Below are positions 40,253 through 48,611 of a stretch of 64,000 nucleotides of DNA, piece by piece. Position 1 is the first letter of the stretch; each line of letters begins with the position of its first letter. Under the pieces are notes generated by a model. It did not search any database. It was not told the DNA's origin and saw nothing but the letters and a program-made list of their open reading frames with translations. The stretch is from VAXT01 sp963794605 (GTDB lineage Bacteria > Actinomycetota > Thermoleophilia > Gaiellales > Gaiellaceae). The stretch lies in assembly GCA_963794605.1 (NCBI GenBank), contig CAWCEN010000002.1, positions 1,178,001 through 1,242,000 of the forward strand. Direction: 5' to 3'. The translations under genes were made by a program, and so were the position numbers.

Positions 40253-41410
40253 GTGGACGTCGAGATCGGTAGAGGCAAGAAGGCACGGCAGGCGTACGGC
40301 TTCGACGACATCGCGATCGTCCCGAGCCGTCGGACGCGCGACCCGCAGGACGTCGACATCGGCTGGAAGCTCGGCCCCCACCTCCTCGAGCTGCCGCTCC
40401 TCGCCTCGGCGATGGACGGCGTCGTCTCGCCGGCGACCGCAATCGCGCTCGGCAAGCTAGGCGGCCTCGGCGTCCTCAACCTCGAGGGCATCTACACGCG
40501 CTACGAGAACCCCGACGCCGAGCTCGAGCGGATCGCGAAGCTGCCCAAGGGCACCGCGACGCGCGGGCTCCAGGAGATCTATACGCGCGGCGTCGAGCCG
40601 AGGCTGATTGCCGAGCGCATCGAGGAGATCAAGCGCGCGGGAGTCCTCGCGGCGGGCTCGCTCACGCCGCAGAAGGTGCGCGACCACTACGAGATCGCGC
40701 TCGAAGCCGGGCTCGACGTGCTCGTCATCCAGGGCACGGTCGTCTCCGCCGAGCACGTGTCCTCGAACGGGCAGGCCCTGAACCTCAAGGAGTTCATCGC
40801 GAGCCTGCCGATCCCGACGCTCGTCGGCGGCTGCGCCTCGTACCAGGCGGCGCTGCACCTGATGCGCACCGGTGCGGAGGGCGTGCTCGTCGGGGTTGGG
40901 CCGGGGCACGCGTGCACGACCCGTGGCGTCCTCGGCGTCGGTGTCCCGCAGGCGACCGCGATCTCCGACGCGGCCGCCGCTCGTGTTCAGCACCTGCTCG
41001 AGACCGGCAAGTACGTGAACGTGATCGCCGACGGAGGCATGCGCACCGGCGGCGACATCTCGAAAGCGGTCGCCTGCGGCGCGGACGCCGTGATGGTCGG
41101 CTCGCCGCTCGCCCGCGCGAAAGAGGCGCCCGGCCGCGGCTTCCACTGGGGCATGGCCACGTTCCACCCGACGCTGCCGCGCGGCGCGCGCGTGCAGGTC
41201 GACCAGACCGCCTCGCTCGAGGAGATCGTCATCGGCCCTGCGCGTGAGAACGACGGGACGCTGAACCTGATGGGCGCGCTCCGGACGTCGATGGCGACGT
41301 GCGGTTACGAGTCGATCCACGATTTCCAGAAGGCCGAGATCATGCTCGCGCCGTCGATCAAGACCGAGGGCAAGTCGCTTCAGCAAGCGCAGAAGATCGG
41401 GATGGGATGA
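40253..41410 (+). CDS. guaB3: GuaB3-family IMP dehydrogenase-related protein
   Basis: 385 residues. YGFDDIAIVPSRRTRDPQDV is the GuaB3-type N-terminus; GVGPGHACTTRGVLGVGVPQ is the catalytic-Cys loop, with Cys in HACTT, and VIADGGMRTGGDISKAVACG is the phosphate loop. No CBS pair is present, as usual for this subgroup. It oxidises or otherwise processes IMP-type substrates in the guanylate branch; GuaB3 proteins have been linked to guanylate metabolism in actinobacteria. Directly coupled to guaA by an ATGA overlap. GTG start follows the leader attenuator. Confidence 0.93.
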   Translation: MDVEIGRGKKARQAYGFDDIAIVPSRRTRDPQDVDIGWKLGPHLLELPLLASAMDGVVSPATAIALGKLGGLGVLNLEGIYTRYENPDAELERIAKLPKGTATRGLQEIYTRGVEPRLIAERIEEIKRAGVLAAGSLTPQKVRDHYEIALEAGLDVLVIQGTVVSAEHVSSNGQALNLKEFIASLPIPTLVGGCASYQAALHLMRTGAEGVLVGVGPGHACTTRGVLGVGVPQATAISDAAAARVQHLLETGKYVNVIADGGMRTGGDISKAVACGADAVMVGSPLARAKEAPGRGFHWGMATFHPTLPRGARVQVDQTASLEEIVIGPARENDGTLNLMGALRTSMATCGYESIHDFQKAEIMLAPSIKTEGKSLQQAQKIGMG

Positions 41411-42981
41411 GCAACGTCGTCCCGCTGCCCACGCCTGAGCCGGCCGCAGAAGAGCGGCCGGTGCTCGTTCTGGACTGTGGTGGCCAGTACTCGCAGCTGA
41501 TCGCGCGGCGCGTGCGCGAGTGCCGGGTCTACTCGGAGCTTGTCCCGCACGCGATCAGTCCGCAGGAGATTCAGGCGCGGAATCCGCTGGCGCTCGTTCT
41601 GTCCGGCGGGCCGGCTTCGGTCTACGCGGAGGGCGCGCCGAAGGTCGATCCGGGCATCTTCGCGCTCGGGATCCCGACACTCGGGATCTGTTACGGGATG
41701 CAAGTCATGGCCCAGGAGCTCGGCGGGCGCGTCGAGCGGACGGGGGTTTCGGAGTTCGGCAAGACCGAGTTCACGGCCGAGGGCGGGGAGCTATTCGTGA
41801 ACCTCCCGCCCGAGCAGATCGGGTGGATGAGCCACCGCGACTCGGTGACCGCGCCTCCCGAAGGAGCCCGCGTCGTCGCGTCGTCGCAATCGACCCCGAT
41901 CACGGCGTTCGAGGATCCGCAGCGACGGCTGTACGGCGTCCAGTTCCACCCCGAGGTCGTGCACACGCCGTACGGGAACGACCTGCTGAAGAACTTCCTC
42001 TACTCGGTCGCCGATGCACCCGCGACGTGGACAGCCGCTGCCGTGATCGAGGAGCAGGTGGAGCGGATCCGTGCGCAGGTCGGGTCGCAGCGCGTGCTAT
42101 GTGCGCTCTCGGGCGGCGTCGACTCGGCCGTCGCGGCGCTCCTCGTCTACAAAGCGGTCGGCGATCACTTGACATGCGTCTTCGTCGACCACGGGCTGCT
42201 GCGCAAGGACGAGGCAGCGCAGGTCGTCGAGACGTTCCGCAACCACTTCCACGTCCCGCTCGTCCACGTCGACGCAGAGGAGCGCTTCCTCGGCAAGCTC
42301 GCGGGAGTCAGCGACCCGGAGGAGAAGCGGCGCAGGATCGGCGAGGAGTTCATCCGCGTCTTCGAGCAGGAGTCCGAGCAGCTCGGGCAGATCCGCTATC
42401 TCGTCCAGGGCACGCTCTACTCGGACGTGATCGAGTCCGGCGGGGACGAGAGCGTCGCGGCGAAGATCAAGTCGCACCACAACGTCGGCGGCCTGCCCGA
42501 GGACATCGACTTCGACCTCGTCGAGCCGCTGCGGCTGCTGTTCAAGGACGAGGTGCGGCGCGTCGGCGAGGAGTTGGGGTTGCCGGAGCGGATGGTCTGG
42601 CGCCAGCCGTTCCCCGGGCCGGGGCTCGCGATTCGAATCATCGGCGAGGTCACGCACGAGCGGCTCGAGATCCTGCGGGAGGCGGACGCGGTGCTGCAGG
42701 AGGAGGTGCGGCGCGCCGGGCTCTACCGCGACCTGTGGCAGAGCTTCGCCGTGCTGCCGGCGATTCGCTCGGTTGGCGTGCAGGGCGACGAGCGCACGTA
42801 TGCGTACCCGATCGTGATCCGCGCGGTCACGTCCGAAGACGCCATGACCGCGGACTGGGCGCGGCTGCCCTACGACCTGCTGGAGACGATCTCCAGCAGG
42901 ATCATCAACGAGATCCCGGCCGTGAACCGCGTCGCGCTCGACATCTCGTCGAAGCCGCCGAGCACGATCGAGTGGGAGTAG
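41407..42981 (+). CDS. guaA: GMP synthase (glutamine-hydrolysing)
   Basis: 524 residues, both domains. Class I glutaminase: VLDCGGQYSQLIARRV, catalytic Cys in TLGICYGMQVMA, and QFHPEVVHT with its His. ATP-PPase: ALSGGVDSAVAALLVYKAV, then C-terminal RQPFPGPGLAIRIIGEVT and the dimerisation domain ending SKPPSTIEWE. Converts XMP to GMP. ATG overlaps guaB3 stop. Confidence 0.97.
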   Translation: MSNVVPLPTPEPAAEERPVLVLDCGGQYSQLIARRVRECRVYSELVPHAISPQEIQARNPLALVLSGGPASVYAEGAPKVDPGIFALGIPTLGICYGMQVMAQELGGRVERTGVSEFGKTEFTAEGGELFVNLPPEQIGWMSHRDSVTAPPEGARVVASSQSTPITAFEDPQRRLYGVQFHPEVVHTPYGNDLLKNFLYSVADAPATWTAAAVIEEQVERIRAQVGSQRVLCALSGGVDSAVAALLVYKAVGDHLTCVFVDHGLLRKDEAAQVVETFRNHFHVPLVHVDAEERFLGKLAGVSDPEEKRRRIGEEFIRVFEQESEQLGQIRYLVQGTLYSDVIESGGDESVAAKIKSHHNVGGLPEDIDFDLVEPLRLLFKDEVRRVGEELGLPERMVWRQPFPGPGLAIRIIGEVTHERLEILREADAVLQEEVRRAGLYRDLWQSFAVLPAIRSVGVQGDERTYAYPIVIRAVTSEDAMTADWARLPYDLLETISSRIINEIPAVNRVALDISSKPPSTIEWE

Positions 42982-43012
42982 ACGCCGCCGCCCGGGGCAT
43001 ATCGCCTAGGCA

Positions 43013-43207
43013 GTGCTGTATCGCCTGATCGGATTCTGGGTCTTGCGCCGCGCCTACCGCATCGTGACCGCGGAGGATCCGCGTCCCCTGGCCGTGCGTC
43101 TTGGAGCCGAGGGCAAGCGAATCCTCATCGGCGCGGCGATCACGCTGGCGCTCCTGACCCTCGGAACCGTCCTCCTGATCGCCGTCCTCGTCGCCGTCGC
43201 CACCTGA
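43013..43207 (+). CDS. Small membrane protein, 64 aa
   Basis: MLYRLIGFWVLRRAYRIVTA begins a short protein with a basic middle (PRPLAVRLGAEGKR) and one strong C-terminal helix (ILIGAAITLALLTLGTVLLI). GTG start lies seven bases after TATCGC, a weak leaderless-type box. The gene ends where the inverted-repeat element at 43207-43329 begins, so its stop overlaps the element. Function unknown. Confidence 0.6.
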   Translation: MLYRLIGFWVLRRAYRIVTAEDPRPLAVRLGAEGKRILIGAAITLALLTLGTVLLIAVLVAVAT

Positions 43208-43329
43208 CGGGGTCAGACCCCGCTCCAAAAGCGTGACGATCTCTCCACAGCCAGCCCGAGCCAAGCGGTTTCGCGGGCTCGGCCATCGGCCCGTTAAGAC
43301 AGCCGAGTTGTAAAGGGGTCTGACCCCGT
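43207..43329. repeat. 123-bp element with 15-bp terminal inverted repeats
   Basis: Ends are ACGGGGTCAGACCCC (43207-43221) and its inverse GGGGTCTGACCCCGT (43315-43329); each end is also itself a hairpin (GGGGTC/GACCCC). Inside lies a further imperfect hairpin CCCGAGCC/GGGCTCGG. The size and ends resemble a MITE or REP-type mobile hairpin; no transposase gene is in the window. It begins at the last codon of the 64-aa gene. Confidence 0.65.
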
Positions 43330-43340
43330 TCAGGAGGTTG

Positions 43341-43372
43341 GACGAGCCCGCCCGGCGTCAGGCGGGCTCGTC
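43341..43372 (-). terminator. Terminator hairpin for the surface-protein gene
   Basis: GACGAGCCCGCC and GGCGGGCTCGTC form a perfect 12-bp stem with an 8-base loop, starting five bases after the minus-strand stop at 43377. No T-run. Confidence 0.6.
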
Positions 43373-43376
43373 GGCG

Positions 43377-43883
43377 TTACGGTGTCGAAGCCGCGGCAGC
43401 GCCGCAGATGACGAAGACCGTCAGCGTGGTGCCGGGCGTGCTGGCGAAGCCCGTCGCCTCCCAACCACTCTTGCCGACGGGGTTCGAGTCGAGCACGAGA
43501 GCGATGTCGGGATCGGACACCTTCGCGCCACCACCGAGTGCGAATGTCCCCGCGTCGCAGCTCGCAGCCACGCGGACATGCCCGCTCGTTGGAATTGCGG
43601 TCGCGGCCGACTGCCGGTAGTCGAGCCTGGCAATTGCTGCGCTGTCTGCGCTATCGGCCTTGAGTGCGGCGGGCACTCTCGAGAGCGTCGACTCGGCGAT
43701 CTGGGCGCCCGTGATCGTGTTGCGCTTCACCTTGGCACCCGTCACGGCTCGTTTCTTGAGCTGCTTGGCGCCCACGCTGTTCGCGGGCAGCCTGATCGCC
43801 GCGTAGCTCGTGCCGCCGAGCGCGATCGCCAGCGCAATGCAGGCCACGATCATCGCCGGCGACGGGAGACGTCGCGGTAGCAT
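43377..43883 (-). CDS. Signal-peptide surface protein of the LGGTSYAA family
   Basis: 168 residues. MLPRRLPSPAMIVACIALAIALGG then TSYAAIRLPANSVGAKQLKKRAV is the N-terminal module repeated in many Thermoleophilia proteins: an SPAM.VA signal segment, LGGTSYAA, then an Asn-Ser-Val-Gly-x-Lys-Gln-Leu-Lys heptad with TGAKVKRNTITGAQI. The rest is a short beta-rich domain with two cysteines (AASCDAGTF and FVICGAAA), possibly a disulfide. ATG 43883 has AGAGGT upstream; GTG 43913 and ATG 43907 are alternatives. Likely exported; function unknown. Confidence 0.75.
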   Translation of the reverse strand: MLPRRLPSPAMIVACIALAIALGGTSYAAIRLPANSVGAKQLKKRAVTGAKVKRNTITGAQIAESTLSRVPAALKADSADSAAIARLDYRQSAATAIPTSGHVRVAASCDAGTFALGGGAKVSDPDIALVLDSNPVGKSGWEATGFASTPGTTLTVFVICGAAAASTP

Positions 43884-43947
43884 TCGGGAGACCTCTTTCC
43901 TGGTCATTTCCACCCCTGGTCGTTGTCTTTTTGACCAAGTACCCAGC

Positions 43948-45009
43948 TCAGCCGGAAATGACGCGATCTCGGGGCGCGAAGCGGGGATAGAGCGCTCGGA
44001 TCTCGTCCACGTACACGGCCAGGAGGTCGGCCAGCGTCGGGTCTTCGATCTCGAGGACGTTCTCCGCGTTCTGCTCGCCCGATCGCGACAGGTTGAAGCT
44101 GCCCACGAAGACGACGTCGTCGACGACCGTCACCTTCGCGTGCATGAAGTCGTGCACGGTCCCCTCGGCCCACGGAGTGGACGGCTTGGCCGAGAAGTCG
44201 GCCTTGAGCGCCTGCCTCAGGAGCGGCAGCTTCCAGGCCGCGTTGCCGTCGATGCCCCACTGGTAGATGACGCCCTCGATCTGCGGGCGGTCGAGACAGC
44301 CGGCGATGTCGAGCCGTTCCGAGATCCGCTCCGAGAGCGCCGACAGCACGGGCGCGACCGTCAACACCGGCGAGCAGATCCGCACGCGCCGCTTCGCCCG
44401 CCTGATCCGCTTCGCGATCCGCCGCGAGAGCGCTTCGCCGAATCCGGGCGTGAACCAGGCGCGCACGTTGTTCCCCGCGATCCGCACAGGATTCGGCTCG
44501 ACGAAACCGCTCTGCTCGACGATCCCCTTCGACCAGAGCTGCTCGAAGTCTGCCGTGAAGTCGGCCGCGAGCCTCGCCGACTCGGCGATCGCGATCACGT
44601 TCTCCTGGCGGGTCCACGAGTCGTCGGTCCAGTTCGCCGACCCGGTCCACACCGTGTCGCCATCGCGCACCGCGTACTTGTGGTGCATCAGATCGGGGAT
44701 GCCCGCGATCGGCCGGTGCGGGACGCCCAGCGACGAGATCAGCTCGACGTCCGGCTCCGGGGGCGGCGGCACGGGAATCGGGTTCCGGTGGCCGACGTCG
44801 TAGATCATGCGCACCGCAACGCCCCGCGCGGCCGCGGCCCTGATCGCGCCGCCCACGATCTCCGCAGTCTCGGGCACCAGGTGGAAGTCGTACTGCGCGA
44901 GATCGAGCGACGTCCGCGCCGCCTCGAGGAACGACGCGACCTGCTCCGCCACGTCGACGGCGCGCTGCCCACCGTCCGTCAGCGTCCGGATTTCGATCGA
45001 GTCGCTCAG
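43948..45009 (-). CDS. Phospholipase D-like (double HKD) protein
   Basis: 353 residues. Two HKD motifs: MHHKYAVRDGDTVWTGSANW (His, Lys, Asp, then GSxN) and FMHAKVTVVDDVVFVGSFNL. N-terminal IEIRTLTDGGQRAVDVAEQV is the usual PLD-like start region. Such proteins cleave or transfer phosphodiesters of lipids or nucleic acids. No signal peptide, so cytoplasmic. No ATG/GTG fits the N-terminus: the frame is open far upstream, and a CTG at 45009 overlaps the upstream stop as CTGA, so a CTG start with coupling to the binding-protein gene is proposed. Confidence 0.82.
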   Translation of the reverse strand: MSDSIEIRTLTDGGQRAVDVAEQVASFLEAARTSLDLAQYDFHLVPETAEIVGGAIRAAAARGVAVRMIYDVGHRNPIPVPPPPEPDVELISSLGVPHRPIAGIPDLMHHKYAVRDGDTVWTGSANWTDDSWTRQENVIAIAESARLAADFTADFEQLWSKGIVEQSGFVEPNPVRIAGNNVRAWFTPGFGEALSRRIAKRIRRAKRRVRICSPVLTVAPVLSALSERISERLDIAGCLDRPQIEGVIYQWGIDGNAAWKLPLLRQALKADFSAKPSTPWAEGTVHDFMHAKVTVVDDVVFVGSFNLSRSGEQNAENVLEIEDPTLADLLAVYVDEIRALYPRFAPRDRVISG

Positions 45010-46217
45010 CGGACGCTGGCGAGGCCGCCGAACTGCCGCCACCGGCCGGCGTGGAAGCGCAGCATCCGCGTGCGCTCGACCGGGTAGTAGTCGTTCGGCC
45101 CGGTCTTCACGGCCACGCCCTTGACGAGGAACGGGTTGCGCTCGTTCAGATGCGTCGCGGCCCGCAGCAGGCTCGCCCGGGTCGGCTGCTTTCCGGCACG
45201 GCGCAGCGCATCGACCATCGTGTAGGCAGCCGCCATCCCGTACATGTTCGCCACCTCCCGCGGCTTCGAGTCCGGCAGGTAGCGGCGCAGGATCTGCTTG
45301 TAGAGCTTGACGCCAGGATCCTTGACCAGGGCGGGGTCGGTCGGATCCTTCAGGAACTGGCTCGAGACAGCGCCCTCGACCAGCCGCTTGCTCGTGTTCC
45401 GTTGGACGACGTCCATCACGAATGGGTCGATCGAGACCGAGTTGACGACGATCCGCGGCCGCCACCCGAGCTTGTGGATCGCCAGGAACGCCTGGATCGT
45501 CTGCGCCGGGAGCGCGAAGAGCATGACCGTGTCCGCGCGGGAAGCCTTGAGCCGCGCGATCTGCGCGTTCACGTCGGCGTCCGAGAGCTGGTACGTCTGG
45601 ACGGACGTGATCCGCGACGAGAGGGATCCGAGCCCGGACCGCAGCCCCGCGAACATGTCCTCGCCGTACTCGGAGTCCTCGTGCAGCACGCCGATGCGCG
45701 ACTTCGGCCGTGTCCGCTTGATGTACCGCCCGTAGAGCGCCCCCTCGCCGGCGAACCGTGGCAGAAAGCCCATCGACCACTTGTACTGCCTGCGCTCGAG
45801 CGCGAGCGCCGAGAGCCCGCTACCGACGAAGAGCTGCGGGACTCCGAGCTGGTTCAGGTACGGGCGAACCGCGAGCGCGTGTTCCGTACCGACGCTGTTG
45901 AAGATCGCGAACACCTTGTCGCCCTCGACGAGCTCCCGCGTCTTGCGGACGGTCTCGGACGGGTCGTACGCGTCGTCGACGTAGACGTAGCGAATCTTGC
46001 GGCCGCGGACCCCGCCACGGTCGTTGACGTACTGGAAGTACGCGTTCGCCCCGCGTGCGACTGTGGCGTACGCCACCTCGTCGCCGCTGAGCGGCACCGT
46101 CGCGCCGAGCAGGATCGTGTCGTCCGAGATCCCGGGATCACCAGCGCTGCCCGCTAGCGCCGCGGGCAAGCCGACGGCGAGCGCTGCCGGCACGAGAATG
46201 AGGGCGAGGCGCCGCAA
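45006..46217 (-). CDS. Branched-chain-amino-acid-type ABC substrate-binding protein
   Basis: 403 residues with a signal peptide (MRRLALILVPAALAVGLPAA). DDTILLGATVPLSG, ANAYFQYVNDRGGVRGRKIR, VFAIFNSVGTEHALAVRPYL and YGEDMFAGLRSG are typical of the LivJ/Peripla_BP_6 fold. The mature protein should lie outside the membrane. No permease or ATPase is adjacent, so it is a solitary binding protein, perhaps a sensor input or part of a distant transporter. Its stop overlaps the phospholipase D-like start. Confidence 0.88.
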   Translation of the reverse strand: MRRLALILVPAALAVGLPAALAGSAGDPGISDDTILLGATVPLSGDEVAYATVARGANAYFQYVNDRGGVRGRKIRYVYVDDAYDPSETVRKTRELVEGDKVFAIFNSVGTEHALAVRPYLNQLGVPQLFVGSGLSALALERRQYKWSMGFLPRFAGEGALYGRYIKRTRPKSRIGVLHEDSEYGEDMFAGLRSGLGSLSSRITSVQTYQLSDADVNAQIARLKASRADTVMLFALPAQTIQAFLAIHKLGWRPRIVVNSVSIDPFVMDVVQRNTSKRLVEGAVSSQFLKDPTDPALVKDPGVKLYKQILRRYLPDSKPREVANMYGMAAAYTMVDALRRAGKQPTRASLLRAATHLNERNPFLVKGVAVKTGPNDYYPVERTRMLRFHAGRWRQFGGLASVR

Positions 46218-46292
46218 CAGTGCGGATTATCCTTTCGACGTGACGACCTCGCCAGCCAAGAGGCTCATTCTCCTCTACGGCGCGCGCGCATT

Positions 46293-46799
46293 TTGATCCG
46301 GCGCCTCGCGGCAGCGCAGATCGGCTCGACCTTCAACCAGTACGCGGAGTCTTCGCTGCTGCGCCGCCGACTTGCCGGGTACCTCGAGCGGCGGGCCGGC
46401 GCCGAGCTCCTGCTCGTCGGCGAGGCGGCCGGGTACCGCGGAGCGCGTGTGAGCGGCATTCCGTTCACGTCGGAGCGGCTACTGACAGGGAGCGGCCTGG
46501 CCGAGGCCTCCGCGACGATCGTCCACCGCGTGCTCGACGAGCTCGGCCTATCCGAGCACGTGCTGCTCTGGAACGTCGTCCCGACCCACCCGCACCGGCC
46601 GGGCGAGCCCGACTCGAACCGCCGTCCGCGCACCGCCGAGATCGAGGCGTCCCGCCCGTTCCTCGAGCTCCTCGCCGCCGGGCGTCAAGTCGTTCCGGTC
46701 GGCCGGGTCGCCGAGGCTGCGCTCGGCACCTCCGGGATCCGCCACCCCTCGCACGGCGGCGCTCACGAGTTCCGGGCCGGACTGGCAGCGCTTGTCTGA
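46293..46799 (+). CDS. Uracil-DNA glycosylase-like protein
   Basis: 168 residues. LLLVGEAAGYRGARVSGIPF matches the motif-1 region of the UDG superfamily (GExPG/GEAxG type), LLWNVVPTHPHRPGEP the middle Asn-containing strand, and RHPSHGGAHEFRAGL motif 2 (HPSxGG). The family excises uracil from DNA, but this compact version lacks Fe-S cysteines and its activity is uncertain. TTG start at 46293; the real start might be elsewhere because no strong binding site is seen. Overlaps the MFS start by eight bases. Confidence 0.6.
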   Translation: MIRRLAAAQIGSTFNQYAESSLLRRRLAGYLERRAGAELLLVGEAAGYRGARVSGIPFTSERLLTGSGLAEASATIVHRVLDELGLSEHVLLWNVVPTHPHRPGEPDSNRRPRTAEIEASRPFLELLAAGRQVVPVGRVAEAALGTSGIRHPSHGGAHEFRAGLAALV

Positions 46800-48015
46800 G
46801 CAACGCCTCCCGATCGCGCGGAACACCGCGACCCTCGCGGTCATCCAGGCCCTCTACTCGGCCGTCCTGCAGCTCGGCGCAGCGGTGCTGTCCCTGTCCT
46901 TCGTCCTCGTCACAGGCTTCCGGTCGCTGCTCGGGGCGGGCCCGGCGATCTTTCTGACGGCCTCCGCGCTCGCAGCCCTCCCCGCCGGGCGCGCAATGGA
47001 CCGCTTCGGCCGCGTCCCGGTGATCGTCGTCGGCTTCCTCCTAGGCTCGATCGGCTACACCCTCGCCGCCGTCGGCACCCATTGGGGTTCGGGAGTCGCG
47101 CTGATCACAGGCTTCGCGTTCGCCGGGATCGCCGGAGCGGTGACGCTCCTGATCAGGACCGCGGCGGGCGACATGTATCCGCCCGAACGCCGTGCCCGCG
47201 GCATCTCATTCGTCCTCTTCGGCTCGGTGTTCGGCGCGGTTCTAGGCCCGTCGCTCTTCGGGCCCCTCTTCGCGGGCAAGGACGTCGCCGCGGACACGCT
47301 GACCGTGCCGTGGCTCGCGGCGGCCGGTCTCTCGCTGCTCACCTGCGGTCTCGCTTTCACCGTGCGGCCGGACACGAAGGTGATCGCCGAACGAATCGCG
47401 GCCGGCGGGCCGGCCCCGGCGACCAGCGAGGCCGCACCGATCCGGGAGATCCTGCGGCGACCGGGCGTGATCCCCGCGATGCTCGCCGCGATCGCGAGCT
47501 TCGGCGTCATGGTCTCCGTGATGAACCTGACCGGGTTCGTCGTCGTCGACCATCACCATCACTCGCAGCAGGCGGTTTTCCCGATCATCGGCGCGCACGT
47601 GCTCGGCATGTACGCGCTCGTGCTCGTGATCGGAACGCTGATCGACAAGATCGGGCGCACCCCCGCGCTCGCCGCCGGGCTGTTCGTGATGGCGATCTCG
47701 TGCGCCGGGCTGACCTGGGCGACGAGCGTGCCGACGACTGCGCTCCTCCTCTTCGGGCTCGGAATCGGCTGGAACCTGTCGTTCGTCGCGGCCACGGCGC
47801 AGCTTGCCGACGCCACGCTGCCGGCCGAGCGCGGAAAGATCCTCGGCTTCAGCGATTTGCTCTCCGGACTGACGGGCGCCGCCCTGGCGTTGCTCGGCGG
47901 AGTCGCCCTCGACGTGCTCGGCGTGACAGCACTCGCACTCGGCGCAACGGCGCTCGCGGTCGCACCGGCCGTCTTCCTGGCGCGCATCCGGCCCGCGCCC
48001 GAGCCCGCCGCCTAG
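46792..48015 (+). CDS. MFS transporter, 12-helix type
   Basis: 407 residues. About 12 helices. AGRAMDRFGRVPVIVVGFLL is motif A. A His-rich stretch VVDHHHHSQQAVF lies in the periplasmic loop after helix 7, possibly metal-sensing or binding. Substrate unknown. TTG start inside the UDG-like gene's 3' end. A small hairpin pair follows the stop. Confidence 0.82.
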   Translation: MSEQRLPIARNTATLAVIQALYSAVLQLGAAVLSLSFVLVTGFRSLLGAGPAIFLTASALAALPAGRAMDRFGRVPVIVVGFLLGSIGYTLAAVGTHWGSGVALITGFAFAGIAGAVTLLIRTAAGDMYPPERRARGISFVLFGSVFGAVLGPSLFGPLFAGKDVAADTLTVPWLAAAGLSLLTCGLAFTVRPDTKVIAERIAAGGPAPATSEAAPIREILRRPGVIPAMLAAIASFGVMVSVMNLTGFVVVDHHHHSQQAVFPIIGAHVLGMYALVLVIGTLIDKIGRTPALAAGLFVMAISCAGLTWATSVPTTALLLFGLGIGWNLSFVAATAQLADATLPAERGKILGFSDLLSGLTGAALALLGGVALDVLGVTALALGATALAVAPAVFLARIRPAPEPAA

Positions 48016-48062
48016 AGCCGTTCTGTAACTTCGATGAGCATCGACCGGTCATTGACGACGGC

Positions 48063-48109
48063 CGTGGGGCAAAGCCACGCGTCCAGAGGCCGGCATCGCA
48101 AGCGATGCC
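48063..48109 (+). terminator. Hairpins between the MFS and rplM genes
   Basis: CGTGG-N7-CCACG (48063-48079) and GGCATCGC-AA-GCGATGCC (48092-48109, flanked by GAGG/CTC) are two stems without T-runs. The second shares the CGC-NN-GCG core seen at 17101-17122. Confidence 0.4.
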
Positions 48110-48117
48110 TCATTGGC

Positions 48118-48126
48118 TGGTACAAT
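48118..48126 (+). promoter_or_regulatory. Extended -10 promoter of rplM
   Basis: TGGTACAAT, extended -10. The start site should fall near 48133, immediately before the leader hairpin. Confidence 0.6.
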
Positions 48127-48134
48127 CGCGCCTC

Positions 48135-48161
48135 GGCGGGCCTCGTGCTCGCCGCCTTTTT
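48135..48161 (+). promoter_or_regulatory. rplM leader hairpin with T-tract abutting the start codon
   Basis: GGCGGGC and GCTCGCC pair as a 7-bp stem (one G-U), followed by GCC and TTTTT, ending three bases before the rplM ATG at 48165. It is terminator-like and leaves no room for a Shine-Dalgarno after the hairpin. Confidence 0.55.
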
Positions 48162-48164
48162 GCC

Positions 48165-48611
48165 ATGCAGAAGACCTGGAACGCAAAGCCCGGCGAGATC
48201 GAGCGCCAATGGTACGTCGTCGACGCCGAGGGAAAGACCCTCGGCCGACTCGCGACGCGCATCGCCGACACGCTGCGCGGCAAGGGCAAGCCGCAGTACA
48301 CGCCGCACGTCGACACGGGCGACTTCGTCGTCGTCGTGAACGCGGAGAAGATCGCGGTCACCGGGAAGAAGCTCGACGACAAGATGTACTACCGGCACTC
48401 CGGCTATCCGGGCGGCATCCGCAGCCGTCCACTCCGCGAGGAGCTCAAGCGGCGGCCGACCGAGGTGCTCCGCAAGGCCGTCAAAGGCATGCTTCCCCGC
48501 AACCGTCTCGGCCGCGCGCAGCTGCTCAAGCTGAAGGTGTACGCGGGCCCGGAGCATCCGCACGAGGCGCAGTCGCCCAAGCCGCTGCCGCTGGAGAACG
48601 GGAATGGCTGA
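48165..48611 (+). CDS. rplM: 50S ribosomal protein L13
   Basis: 148 residues. QRQWYVVDAEGKTLGRLATR, YTPHVDTGDFVVVVNAEKIA and VYAGPEHPHEAQSPKPLPL are diagnostic. An early-assembly protein of the large subunit. It overlaps rpsI by eight bases, the universal L13-S9 pairing. Preceded by an extended -10 promoter and a leader hairpin. Confidence 0.98.
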   Translation: MQKTWNAKPGEIERQWYVVDAEGKTLGRLATRIADTLRGKGKPQYTPHVDTGDFVVVVNAEKIAVTGKKLDDKMYYRHSGYPGGIRSRPLREELKRRPTEVLRKAVKGMLPRNRLGRAQLLKLKVYAGPEHPHEAQSPKPLPLENGNG

